From contig CAISQQ010000184.1 in the NCBI GenBank assembly GCA_903887655.1, positions 1 to 7,023 on the forward strand: 7,023 nt of DNA, given 5' to 3'. The position numbers were made by a program, and so were the translations under genes. The stretch comes from an uncultured Burkholderiales bacterium (GTDB lineage: Bacteria; Pseudomonadota; Gammaproteobacteria; Burkholderiales; Burkholderiaceae_C). Shown piece after piece: positions 1-6,314 of this stretch. The notes beneath the pieces were generated by a model. The model had not been told where the DNA came from, did no database searches, and was given only the letters and a program-made list of their open reading frames with translations. Position 1 is the stretch's first letter. Each line of letters starts with the position of its first letter.

Positions 1-78
1 GCCTGAACATGCCGTCATCCATTGGCAAATCGTTTTTTCCCGGCTCACCTTGAGTTATTTTTTTCAACCTTCACTTTT

Positions 79-84
79 AAAGGA
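79..84 (+). promoter_or_regulatory. Ribosome binding site of the BMP-family lipoprotein gene
   Basis: AAAGGA lies 10 bases before the ATG at 95. It decides the start: the reading frame is open further upstream and offers a TTG at 50, but that codon has no Shine-Dalgarno sequence and would put 15 extra residues before the signal peptide. Confidence 0.8.
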
Positions 85-94
85 ATTGTTAATC

Positions 95-1234
95 ATGATC
101 GATCAACCCAAACGCTCCTTGGTTCGCTTAGGCGCACTGAGTGTCATCTCCCTGGCCATGCTGGTGGCCTGCGGTAAAAAAGAGGAAGCCAAGCCCGAGG
201 CGCAAGCTCCCAAGGCCGAGCCTGTCAAAATTGCCTTTGCCTATGTGGGCCCAGTCGGGGACGGTGGTTGGACGTTTGCACACGACAACGCCAGAAAAGC
301 CCTGGAGAAAGAATTCGGCGACAAAATCTCCACCTCCTTTGTTGAGAACGTGCCCGAGTCGGCTGACGCCGAGCGTGTCATCAAAGACATGGTGGGCCAA
401 GGCAATAAATTGATTTTCGGCACCACCTTTGGTTACATGGACACCATGATGAAGGTGGCCGGTGAGAGCCCTGATGTGAAGTTTGAGCACGCCACCGGCT
501 ACAAACAAGCACCCAACATGAACACCTACGATTCACGCACCTATGAAGGCGCTTACATGGCGGGTGTGGTGGCTGGCTCTATGACCAAATCCAACGTTCT
601 GGGGGTGGTGGGTTCAGTGCCGATTCCAGAAGTGATTCGCAACATCAACAGCTTTACCTTGGGCGCACAATCGGTCAATCCCAAAGTCAAGACCAAAGTG
701 GTTTGGGTCAACGAGTGGTTCAATCCCCCCAAGGAGACTGAAGCGGCCACGTCCTTGATCAACGGCGGCGCGGACATTTTGTTCCAAAACACCGATTCAC
801 CGGCGGTGCTCAAAACCGCTGAGGAAAAAGGCAAGCGCGCTTTTGGTTGGGATTCCAACATGACCGCTTATGGCCCCAAGGCCCACTTGGCTTCGGCCGT
901 CATCAATTGGACGCCTTACTACATCAAGACCACCAAGGATTACTTGGCCGGTACATGGGCGGGCAATCAAAAGTCATGGTGGGGCGTGAAAGAAGGCGCC
1001 ATCGATTTGGTGGCCATCGCTGACGATGTCCCTGCCGACACCAAAGCCAAAATTGATGAAATCAAAAAAGGCTTGGCCGATGGCAGTTTTGCCATCTGGA
1101 AGGGCCCCATTGTCGACAACACGGGCAAAGAAGTGGTTAAAAAAGACACCGTCGCCGATGATGGCTTTTTGAGTGGTATTCATTTCTATGTCAAAGGTGT
1201 TGAGGGCAAGGTGCCCGGTGGCGATAAGAAATAA
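95..1234 (+). CDS. BMP/PnrA-family ABC transporter substrate-binding lipoprotein (likely purine or nucleoside uptake)
   Basis: This is a 379-residue periplasmic solute-binding lipoprotein of the basic membrane protein (BMP, PnrA/TmpC-like) family, which captures substrates, typically purine nucleosides, for an ABC importer. Seen: a positively charged N-terminus (PKRSLVR), a hydrophobic stretch at about 12-25, and a lipobox LVAC with the lipidated Cys at 26. A Lys/Glu/Ala/Pro linker follows at about 28-43. The mature domain begins at KIAFAYVGPVGDGGW (45-59); other family-like segments are EGAYMAGVVAG (151-161), LGVVGSVPIPEVIRNINSF (169-187), LFQNTDSPAV (229-238) and FGWDSNM (250-256). The ATG at 95 was chosen for its Shine-Dalgarno sequence and correct signal peptide. 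No permease or ATPase gene is in view, so the rest of the transporter must lie upstream or elsewhere. A strong terminator follows. The adenine deaminase-like gene downstream suggests a purine base or nucleoside as ligand; this is inference. The family is near certain, the ligand is not. Confidence 0.93.
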   Translation: MIDQPKRSLVRLGALSVISLAMLVACGKKEEAKPEAQAPKAEPVKIAFAYVGPVGDGGWTFAHDNARKALEKEFGDKISTSFVENVPESADAERVIKDMVGQGNKLIFGTTFGYMDTMMKVAGESPDVKFEHATGYKQAPNMNTYDSRTYEGAYMAGVVAGSMTKSNVLGVVGSVPIPEVIRNINSFTLGAQSVNPKVKTKVVWVNEWFNPPKETEAATSLINGGADILFQNTDSPAVLKTAEEKGKRAFGWDSNMTAYGPKAHLASAVINWTPYYIKTTKDYLAGTWAGNQKSWWGVKEGAIDLVAIADDVPADTKAKIDEIKKGLADGSFAIWKGPIVDNTGKEVVKKDTVADDGFLSGIHFYVKGVEGKVPGGDKK

Positions 1235-1300
1235 TAGCGCCATCATGCTCCTGCTTGGAGCGCTATGATCAGGAGAGGCCTGATTGAAGATGACCTCTGG

Positions 1301-1325
1301 GGGGCCTCATGCGAGGCCCCTTTTT
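1301..1325 (+). terminator. Intrinsic terminator after the BMP lipoprotein gene
   Basis: A perfect 8-bp stem, GGGGCCTC (1301-1308) with GAGGCCCC (1313-1320), closes an ATGC loop and is followed directly by TTTTT (1321-1325). It starts 66 bases after the stop codon and ends 44 bases before the deaminase start. It should strongly reduce read-through into the deaminase gene unless an upstream segment competes for the stem (GAGGCC at 1275-1280 can pair with 1303-1308). Confidence 0.9.
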
Positions 1326-1369
1326 GCGAGGCTTGAGTTTTTTTGACGTTTTTTTCAATGGATTGACCC

Positions 1370-2401
1370 ATGTCTAGCGCTACACGCTCACTCTCACCCG
1401 AATTCAAGCAGTTGATCGAAACTTGTCCGAAAGCCGAGTTGCACATCCACATTGAGGGCTCACTCGAGCCTGAGATGATCTTTGCATTGGCCCAGAGAAA
1501 TCAAGTGAGCTTGCCCTATGCGAGCGTGGAGTCCTTGAAGGCGGCGTATGCTTTTGAGGATTTGCAAAGCTTTTTAGACATTTACTATGCCGGTGCTAGC
1601 GTGCTGTTGAAGCACCAAGACTTCTACGACATGGCCTATGCTTATTTAAAGAAAGCGCATGCCCAGGGCGTTGTGCATGCTGAGATTTTCTTTGACCCGC
1701 AAACCCACACCGCACGTGGCGTGGCCATGCAAGTCGTGATCGAAGGGTTAAGTCGCGCCTTGGTGGATGCGGGCCGTGACTTTAAGATTTCAGCGAATTT
1801 GATTTTGTGTTTTTTACGGCACTTGGACGAGGAGAGTGCACTTCAAACCTTGCAAGAGGCGTTGCCGTATCGACAGCATTTCATCGGTGTGGGCTTGGAC
1901 TCGAGCGAGATTGGGCATCCCCCAGAAAAATTTAAAAACGTGTTTGAAAAAGCCCGCTCCTTGGGCCTGCATTGTGTCGCCCATGCCGGCGAAGAAGCCC
2001 CGCCTGCCTACATTTGGAGTGCCTTGCAGAACCTGTATGCCGAGCGCATTGACCACGGTGTGCAAGCGATGAAGGACCCCGCCTTGATGGATTACTTGGC
2101 TCGCACGCGAACACCCTTGACGGTGTGTCCCTTGTCCAATGTGCGTCTGTGTGTGTTTGCCCAGATGGAGGATCACCCGATCAAAAAAATGCTCGATCTG
2201 GGCTTGTGTGTGATGATCAATTCGGACGATCCTGCCTACTTTGGCGGCTACCTCAACGAGAACTACTTGCAGGTGGCGCAAAGCTTGGGGTTGACTCCCC
2301 CAGATATTGAGCAACTCATCAAATGCTCATTTGAAGCGAGCTTCATGCCCGAGGCTCTCAAGCGCCATTGGCTCGCGGAAGTCGACCGAGTCTTCGCATG
2401 A
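1370..2401 (+). CDS. Adenine deaminase, adenosine-deaminase family
   Basis: A 343-residue zinc deaminase of the amidohydrolase superfamily. It most likely converts adenine to hypoxanthine and ammonia in the cytoplasm (purine salvage). Seen: the metal motif HIH (H25, H27) in PKAELHIHIEGSLEPE, HAGEE (205-209) with a metal His and the catalytic Glu, DHG (H229), CPLSN (253-257) and NSDDPAYFGGY (284-294) with the metal and proton-shuttle aspartates. YAFEDLQSFLDIYYAGA, FFDPQTHT, GLDSSEIGHPPEKF and CPLSN resemble, from memory, the Pseudomonas aeruginosa PA0148-type enzymes shown to act on adenine; automatic annotation often calls these adenosine deaminases. Length is normal and all key residues are present. 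The start at 1370 has only a weak GGA before it and a very U-rich leader; an ATG at 1358 hits a stop after two codons. The stop overlaps the next start (ATGA at 2398-2401), so the two genes are probably one transcript. Family certain; adenine specificity likely. Confidence 0.93.
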   Translation: MSSATRSLSPEFKQLIETCPKAELHIHIEGSLEPEMIFALAQRNQVSLPYASVESLKAAYAFEDLQSFLDIYYAGASVLLKHQDFYDMAYAYLKKAHAQGVVHAEIFFDPQTHTARGVAMQVVIEGLSRALVDAGRDFKISANLILCFLRHLDEESALQTLQEALPYRQHFIGVGLDSSEIGHPPEKFKNVFEKARSLGLHCVAHAGEEAPPAYIWSALQNLYAERIDHGVQAMKDPALMDYLARTRTPLTVCPLSNVRLCVFAQMEDHPIKKMLDLGLCVMINSDDPAYFGGYLNENYLQVAQSLGLTPPDIEQLIKCSFEASFMPEALKRHWLAEVDRVFA

Positions 2402-3759
2402 CTGGCAGCCATGAGGTGGCGATCAGTGGTGGGGGCATTGGGGGCTTGAGTGCTGCCTTGGCTTTGGCGAGGTCGGGGGTATCCAGTGTTGTGTTTGAGC
2501 GCCAAGCCCAATGGTCAGAAGAGGGAGCGGGTGTGCAACTGGGCCCCAACGCCACCCGGCGCTTGATCGCTTGGGGCTTGGAGAAGGCGCTTTTTGATTG
2601 CGCCGCTTGGCCTGAACGCATCGAGGCGTTGAACGCCAAGAGCGGTGAGGTGCTCTGTGCCTTGCCCTTGGGGTCACGCTGTCAAGTGCGCTATGGCGCG
2701 CCCTATGCAACGCTCATGCGTGCAGACTTGCAAAGACTCTTGCGAGAAGGGGTGGAGCGCTTGGGACTCACGCAATTGCGACTGGGTGAACGACTCCTGC
2801 CCGAGACGCTGCTGGCAATTGACAGCGGGGAGCGCACTCCATCCCAAGCCGATTTGCTCGCCTTTGGTGTTCGGGCTGAGGGTTTGACGCTTGGGCCCGA
2901 GACCGAGCGCGGTGAGGTCGCGCCCTCGGGGCGAGGGAATGCCGTTCAAGTTCAGACCCATCTCACCCAGGCATTGATTGGCGCGGATGGCGTCTTTAGT
3001 CCGTTGCGCGAGCACCTTTTTCAAGCGCCACCGCTTCAATACACGGGGCATTTGGCTTACCGGGCCTTGGTGGCGAGGGCCGACTTGCCAGCTGCGTTGC
3101 GCAGCAACGCTGTGCGGCTGTTCTTGGGGCCAAAGATGCACTGGGTGCAATACCCCGTGAGGGGCGGGGAGTGGTTCAACGTGGTGGTGCTCTTGGAGAT
3201 CGAGAGCGCTCGGGCCGCTGAGCGAGCCCAGCATCTTGCCCGCCAACGCCGCTTTCTCAGTAACCCCTGGCATCAACACCCGACTCAAAACCCCATGTCC
3301 CAGGCAGAGTCGTCGCAGGACTTGCAGGCATTGCAAGACGCACTGGCGCGCAGCTGCACGGCCTTGCAGGAAGTGGCCAGCTTGGTGCCCGCGTGGAGCG
3401 TGTGGCCCCTCTTTGCGGCCAAGCCGCTCTTGAGTGGTGCAGGGATGTGTCAAGGTCACGTGGCCCTCTTGGGGGATGCGGCGCACCCCATGCTCCCCTA
3501 TTTGGCCCAAGGTGCCGGCATGTCCATTGAGGACGCACAAGCGTTGTCAAGCTGTTGGGGTGAGCGCAGTTTGCTGGTGAGTGAGCGCTTGGCGCTGTAT
3601 GCTCAATGGCGCTGGCAGCGCTGCGCGCAGGTGCAGCGGCGTGCCTCGCGCAATGCCAGCCTATTTCATTGGGGGGGTGCGCTGGGTTTCATGCGAGACC
3701 GCGCGCTTGCTGTATTCGGCACGCGGTTGATGGACCTGCCGTGGCTGTATTCGGCTTGA
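2398..3759 (+). CDS. FAD-dependent monooxygenase (class A aromatic hydroxylase, salicylate hydroxylase-like), substrate unknown
   Basis: A 453-residue flavoprotein of the NAD(P)H-dependent single-component hydroxylase family, predicted soluble. Seen: the FAD-binding fold GGGIGG (11-16) ending in acidic E34; GAGVQLGPNATRRL (43-56), typical of the salicylate and 3-hydroxybenzoate hydroxylase branch; the second motif GADGVFSPLR (195-204); and the FAD-ribityl motif LLGDAAHPMLPYLAQGAG (357-374) followed by MSIEDA. The C-terminal QRRASRNASLFHWGG (413-427) also fits this branch. It is longer than the roughly 380-400 residues common here, with extra low-complexity sequence at about 143-186 and 270-325. 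The ATG at 2398 overlaps the deaminase stop by four bases and gives a proper N-terminus; a TTG at 2368 is less likely. Coupling to a purine enzyme makes a heterocyclic substrate conceivable, since FAD-dependent urate hydroxylases belong to the same broad family, but the active site offers no proof. Tail-to-tail with argF 23 bases on. Confidence 0.9.
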   Translation: MTGSHEVAISGGGIGGLSAALALARSGVSSVVFERQAQWSEEGAGVQLGPNATRRLIAWGLEKALFDCAAWPERIEALNAKSGEVLCALPLGSRCQVRYGAPYATLMRADLQRLLREGVERLGLTQLRLGERLLPETLLAIDSGERTPSQADLLAFGVRAEGLTLGPETERGEVAPSGRGNAVQVQTHLTQALIGADGVFSPLREHLFQAPPLQYTGHLAYRALVARADLPAALRSNAVRLFLGPKMHWVQYPVRGGEWFNVVVLLEIESARAAERAQHLARQRRFLSNPWHQHPTQNPMSQAESSQDLQALQDALARSCTALQEVASLVPAWSVWPLFAAKPLLSGAGMCQGHVALLGDAAHPMLPYLAQGAGMSIEDAQALSSCWGERSLLVSERLALYAQWRWQRCAQVQRRASRNASLFHWGGALGFMRDRALAVFGTRLMDLPWLYSA

Positions 3760-3782
3760 GGTGGATAGGCTCAGGACGAGCG

Positions 3783-4712
3783 TCACTGACGACCTAGGAG
3801 TAAATACTCCATCAAGGCCTTTTGCACATGCATGCGGTTCTCGGCCTCGTCCCACACGACCGACTGCGGGCCATCGATCACCTCAGCACTCACTTCTTCG
3901 CCGCGGTGCGCAGGCAAGCAATGCATGAACAAGGCATCGGGCTTGGCCCGGGCCATCATCTGAGCGTCGACACACCAGTTGTGGAAGGCTTTTTTACGCG
4001 CATCATTCTCAGCTTCAAACCCCATGCTCGTCCAAACATCGGTGGTGACCAAATCCGCGCCAGCACAGGCCTCGTGGGGGTCTTCAAAGACGCGGTAGCT
4101 CTCGAGTGAGCGAAGACCTGCAATCGACTGGTCAATCTCATAGCCCGAAGGGGTGCTCACATGGACTTTAAAGCCCAACAAGTCGGCGGCTTGTAGCCAG
4201 CTGTTGGCCATGTTGTTGCCGTCCCCCACCCAGGCGACGATCTTGTCTTTGAAACAAGCCAATGGAGAGGACTGCACAGAGCGGTGTTCAAAGAAGGTGA
4301 ACAAATCGGCCAAAATTTGGCATGGGTGAAATTCATTGGTGAGGCCGTTGATCACGGGCACGCGAGAGTGCAGCGCGAACTGGTTGATGCGCTCTTGTCC
4401 AAAGGTGCGGATCATCACCAGGTCCACCATGCGGCTGATCACCCGCGCGGTGTCTTGGATGGGCTCGCTGCGACCCATTTGGCTGTCCCCACTGGTGAGG
4501 TTGAGCACCGAACCCCCGAGCTGGTACATGCCCGCCTCAAAGCTCACGCGCGTCCTGGTGGAGGCCTTCTCAAAGATCATCGCCAAGGTGCGGTCCACCA
4601 ACGGTTGGTGCTTTTGATAGGTTTTGAATTTGGCCTTGATGAGCGCGGCGCGTTGAAATAAGTATTCGTACTCTTGCGCTGTGAAATCAGAAAACTGCAG
4701 GTAGTGCTTCAT
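3783..4712 (-). CDS. argF: Ornithine carbamoyltransferase
   Basis: A 309-residue anabolic ornithine transcarbamylase, the cytoplasmic enzyme that joins carbamoyl phosphate to ornithine to give citrulline in arginine synthesis. Seen in order: the carbamoyl phosphate motif FEKASTRTRVSFE (47-59), HPCQ (129-132), WVGDGNNMANSW (161-172), DVWTSMG (225-231) with the SMG ornithine loop, and HCLPAHRGEEV (264-274) with the catalytic Cys265. All key residues are intact and the length is standard. The SMG loop favours ornithine over N-acetylornithine or aspartate. Its ATG overlaps the argD stop in ATGA (TCAT on the + strand at 4709-4712), and its own Shine-Dalgarno is weak, so translation probably depends on argD. 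No terminator is visible after its stop before the converging monooxygenase gene. Confidence 0.97.
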   Translation of the reverse strand: MKHYLQFSDFTAQEYEYLFQRAALIKAKFKTYQKHQPLVDRTLAMIFEKASTRTRVSFEAGMYQLGGSVLNLTSGDSQMGRSEPIQDTARVISRMVDLVMIRTFGQERINQFALHSRVPVINGLTNEFHPCQILADLFTFFEHRSVQSSPLACFKDKIVAWVGDGNNMANSWLQAADLLGFKVHVSTPSGYEIDQSIAGLRSLESYRVFEDPHEACAGADLVTTDVWTSMGFEAENDARKKAFHNWCVDAQMMARAKPDALFMHCLPAHRGEEVSAEVIDGPQSVVWDEAENRMHVQKALMEYLLLGRQ

Positions 4713-5932
4713 GTGGACTTTAAGAATTTCTTGATCAAGGGCACCAAAATGGACACGATCTCATCGCAGTGCGACGCCTCAATGATCAACGCGGGCACCA
4801 AGCGGATGATGCAGTCGGCGGTGACGCTCAGCAGCAGACCCGCCGCCAGTGCCTGCCCCATGAGCGCAGAACACGGCCGATCCAGTTCGATCCCAATCAT
4901 CAATCCCTTGCCTTTGCATTGCACAAAGCCCGCGACGCCTTGGAGCTCTTGCTCTAAACGGGTTTGCAAATAGGTGCCCATCTTGGCCGCGTTCTCGACC
5001 AAATGGTCTGCCTCCATGATGGCGATCGTCTCAATGCCAGCGCGCATGGCCAACGGGTTGCCGCCAAAGGTGCTGCCGTGGTTGCCGGGCTCGAAAATAT
5101 GAGCCGCTTTGGGCCCCGCCACCACCGCCCCGACGGGGACACCCGAGCCCAAGCCCTTGGCCAAGGGCATCACATCGGGTTGAATGCCTGCCCACTGGTG
5201 GGCGAACCACTTGCCCGTGCGACCCATCCCGCACTGCACTTCATCGATCATGAACAACCAGTCGCGCTCATCACAGAGGGCGCGCACCTGGCGCAAGTAT
5301 TCCAAATCCATCACGTTGATGCCGCCTTCGCCTTGAATCGCCTCCAAAAAGACCGCGACCACATTGGGGTTGTTGTGGGTGGCTTGTTCAAGGGCTTGCA
5401 GGCTGTTGATGGGCACGCGAATGAAGCCCTCCACCAAGGGGCCAAAACCAGCTTGAATTTTGGTGTTGCCGGTCGCGCTCAAGGTGGCAATTGAGCGGCC
5501 GTGGAAGGACTTTTCATAAACCACGATTTCGGGGCGCTCGATGCCTTTTTTGGAACCAAATTTGCGCGCGAGTTTGATCGCGGCCTCATTCGCTTCAAGG
5601 CCAGTGGAGCAAAAAAACACATTGCTCATGCCCGAGAGTTCCACCAGCTTGGCGGCCAACTGCTCTTGCGTTTGGACATGGTAGTAGTTGCAGCAGTGAA
5701 TCATCTGTGCGACTTGGTCTTGCAAGGCCGCCACCAACCGAGGGTGACCGTGCCCGACGGTGTTGACCGCAATACCGGCCAAAGCGTCCAAATACCGCCT
5801 GCCCTCCAAGTCCCACATCTCAAGCCCCTTGCCGTGACTGAACGTCACCTCCATGCGTGCGTAGGTGTTCATGACAGCGCTGGCTTGGGCATTCTCTGGC
5901 TTGAAGGTGGGGGGCAGGGACAGGTCGGTCAT
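4709..5932 (-). CDS. argD: Acetylornithine aminotransferase (class III, PLP-dependent)
   Basis: A 407-residue class III aminotransferase that makes N-acetylornithine from N-acetylglutamate semialdehyde using glutamate; ArgD enzymes can also serve as succinyl-diaminopimelate aminotransferase for lysine. Seen: DALAGIAVNTVGHGHP (49-64), the cofactor phosphate loop CSTGLEANEAAIK (108-120), FHGRS (143-147), GEGG (201-204), MIDEVQCGMGRTG (228-240) with D230 facing the pyridine nitrogen, the PLP lysine K259 in LAKGLGSGVPVGA, and GSTFGGNPL (286-294). The phosphate loop reads STG where many ArgD proteins have NSG, a conservative change. The start at 5932 has a good Shine-Dalgarno, GAGG (complement of 5938-5941), five bases before the ATG. 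It is the first gene of an argD-argF pair, overlapping argF by four bases. Related class III enzymes (ornithine or 4-aminobutyrate aminotransferases) are alternatives made less likely by the argF pairing. Confidence 0.95.
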   Translation of the reverse strand: MTDLSLPPTFKPENAQASAVMNTYARMEVTFSHGKGLEMWDLEGRRYLDALAGIAVNTVGHGHPRLVAALQDQVAQMIHCCNYYHVQTQEQLAAKLVELSGMSNVFFCSTGLEANEAAIKLARKFGSKKGIERPEIVVYEKSFHGRSIATLSATGNTKIQAGFGPLVEGFIRVPINSLQALEQATHNNPNVVAVFLEAIQGEGGINVMDLEYLRQVRALCDERDWLFMIDEVQCGMGRTGKWFAHQWAGIQPDVMPLAKGLGSGVPVGAVVAGPKAAHIFEPGNHGSTFGGNPLAMRAGIETIAIMEADHLVENAAKMGTYLQTRLEQELQGVAGFVQCKGKGLMIGIELDRPCSALMGQALAAGLLLSVTADCIIRLVPALIIEASHCDEIVSILVPLIKKFLKST

Positions 5933-6150
5933 GGTGGCCTCAGCGGGGTGGGGTTGTGGAGCTTGGGGTTAACGCGAGGCAACCCCAGTCGGTTTTCTAT
6001 TTTAGTGGCTTGTCTCTAAAAAGCCGCACCCATTTCTTAACATAACCCAAGCTTGAGAGGAGAAAAAGACGGGTCATTCCACAATTTTGGCGCTTGAGGA
6101 CTTCAAAAAAGAGACTTTGTACCAATAAATTCACATTTTGGTTGTAAAGT

Positions 6151-6166
6151 CCCTTGGACACAAGGG
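6151..6166. repeat. Perfect dyad CCCTTG-GACA-CAAGGG over the -35 region
   Basis: Six-base arms (6151-6156 and 6161-6166) are separated by GACA. The dyad covers the -35 box of the predicted DUF3579 promoter, a position typical of a repressor site. It is followed by four T bases (6167-6170), so as RNA it would resemble a weak terminator for anything transcribed from further left. Function is inferred from position only. Confidence 0.55.
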
Positions 6167-6183
6167 TTTTCTCAGACTAGAAT
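6155..6183 (+). promoter_or_regulatory. Predicted sigma70 promoter for the DUF3579 gene
   Basis: TGGACA (6155-6160) matches the -35 consensus at 5 of 6 bases, and TAGAAT (6178-6183) matches the -10 consensus at 5 of 6, with an ideal 17-base spacer. Transcription would start near 6190, leaving an untranslated leader of about 125 bases before the ATG at 6315. This is the best promoter-like sequence in the window. Confidence 0.65.
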
Positions 6184-6314
6184 TGTGCCGCGAAGACCAA
6201 AGACAGTTGTGATCATTCACCTTGGGGTCGGTTCACAGAGAGGACGGTGTCATCTCTGCCTGCATCAAAGATTGAGTGGTCATCGCCAGGTTTATTTGAC
6301 CAACGAGGCACACC

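Larger units (their letters stand above)
5933..6314. other. Divergent regulatory gap between argD and the DUF3579 gene
   Basis: This 382-base gap contains no convincing gene. It holds the argD leader on the - strand, with the argD Shine-Dalgarno at 5938-5941 and a hairpin-forming repeat TGGGGTT (5964-5970) with AACCCCA (5981-5987). A -10-like TAAAAT (complement of 5999-6004) has no good -35 partner, so I do not call an argD promoter. An imperfect inverted pair, AGCTTGGGGTT (5960-5970) and AACCCAAGCTT (6045-6055), flanks the probable argD promoter area. The right half holds a clear + strand promoter (6155-6183) over a perfect dyad (6151-6166), then roughly 125 untranslated bases before the DUF3579 start. 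No E. coli-style ARG box pair was found. Confidence 0.7.

Noticed and set aside
50..94. TTG at 50 as an earlier start of the BMP lipoprotein
   Set aside because: It has no Shine-Dalgarno and would add 15 residues before the signal peptide; the ATG at 95 has AAAGGA at proper distance and yields a standard lipoprotein leader.
1343..1348. TTGACG as a -35 box for the deaminase
   Set aside because: No -10-like sequence lies 16-18 bases further on, where the coding region already begins.
2674..3540. Open frame of 288 codons on the - strand inside the monooxygenase gene
   Set aside because: It is antisense to a gene with complete flavoprotein motifs, its translation matches no family I recognise, and such shadow frames are common in GC-rich coding DNA.
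5945..5968. G-rich run as a possible G-quadruplex
   Set aside because: Only three G4 runs are present, plus one GG, so the canonical four-run pattern is not met.
4964..6019. Two long + strand frames (176 and 172 codons) opposite argD
   Set aside because: They are antisense shadows of a fully intact argD, with no ribosome binding site and no family resemblance.
6121..6140. AT-rich stretch around AATAAATTCACAT as an ArgR box for argD
   Set aside because: Only about half of an E. coli-type ARG box can be matched, there is no tandem second box, and it lies about 190 bases from the argD start.
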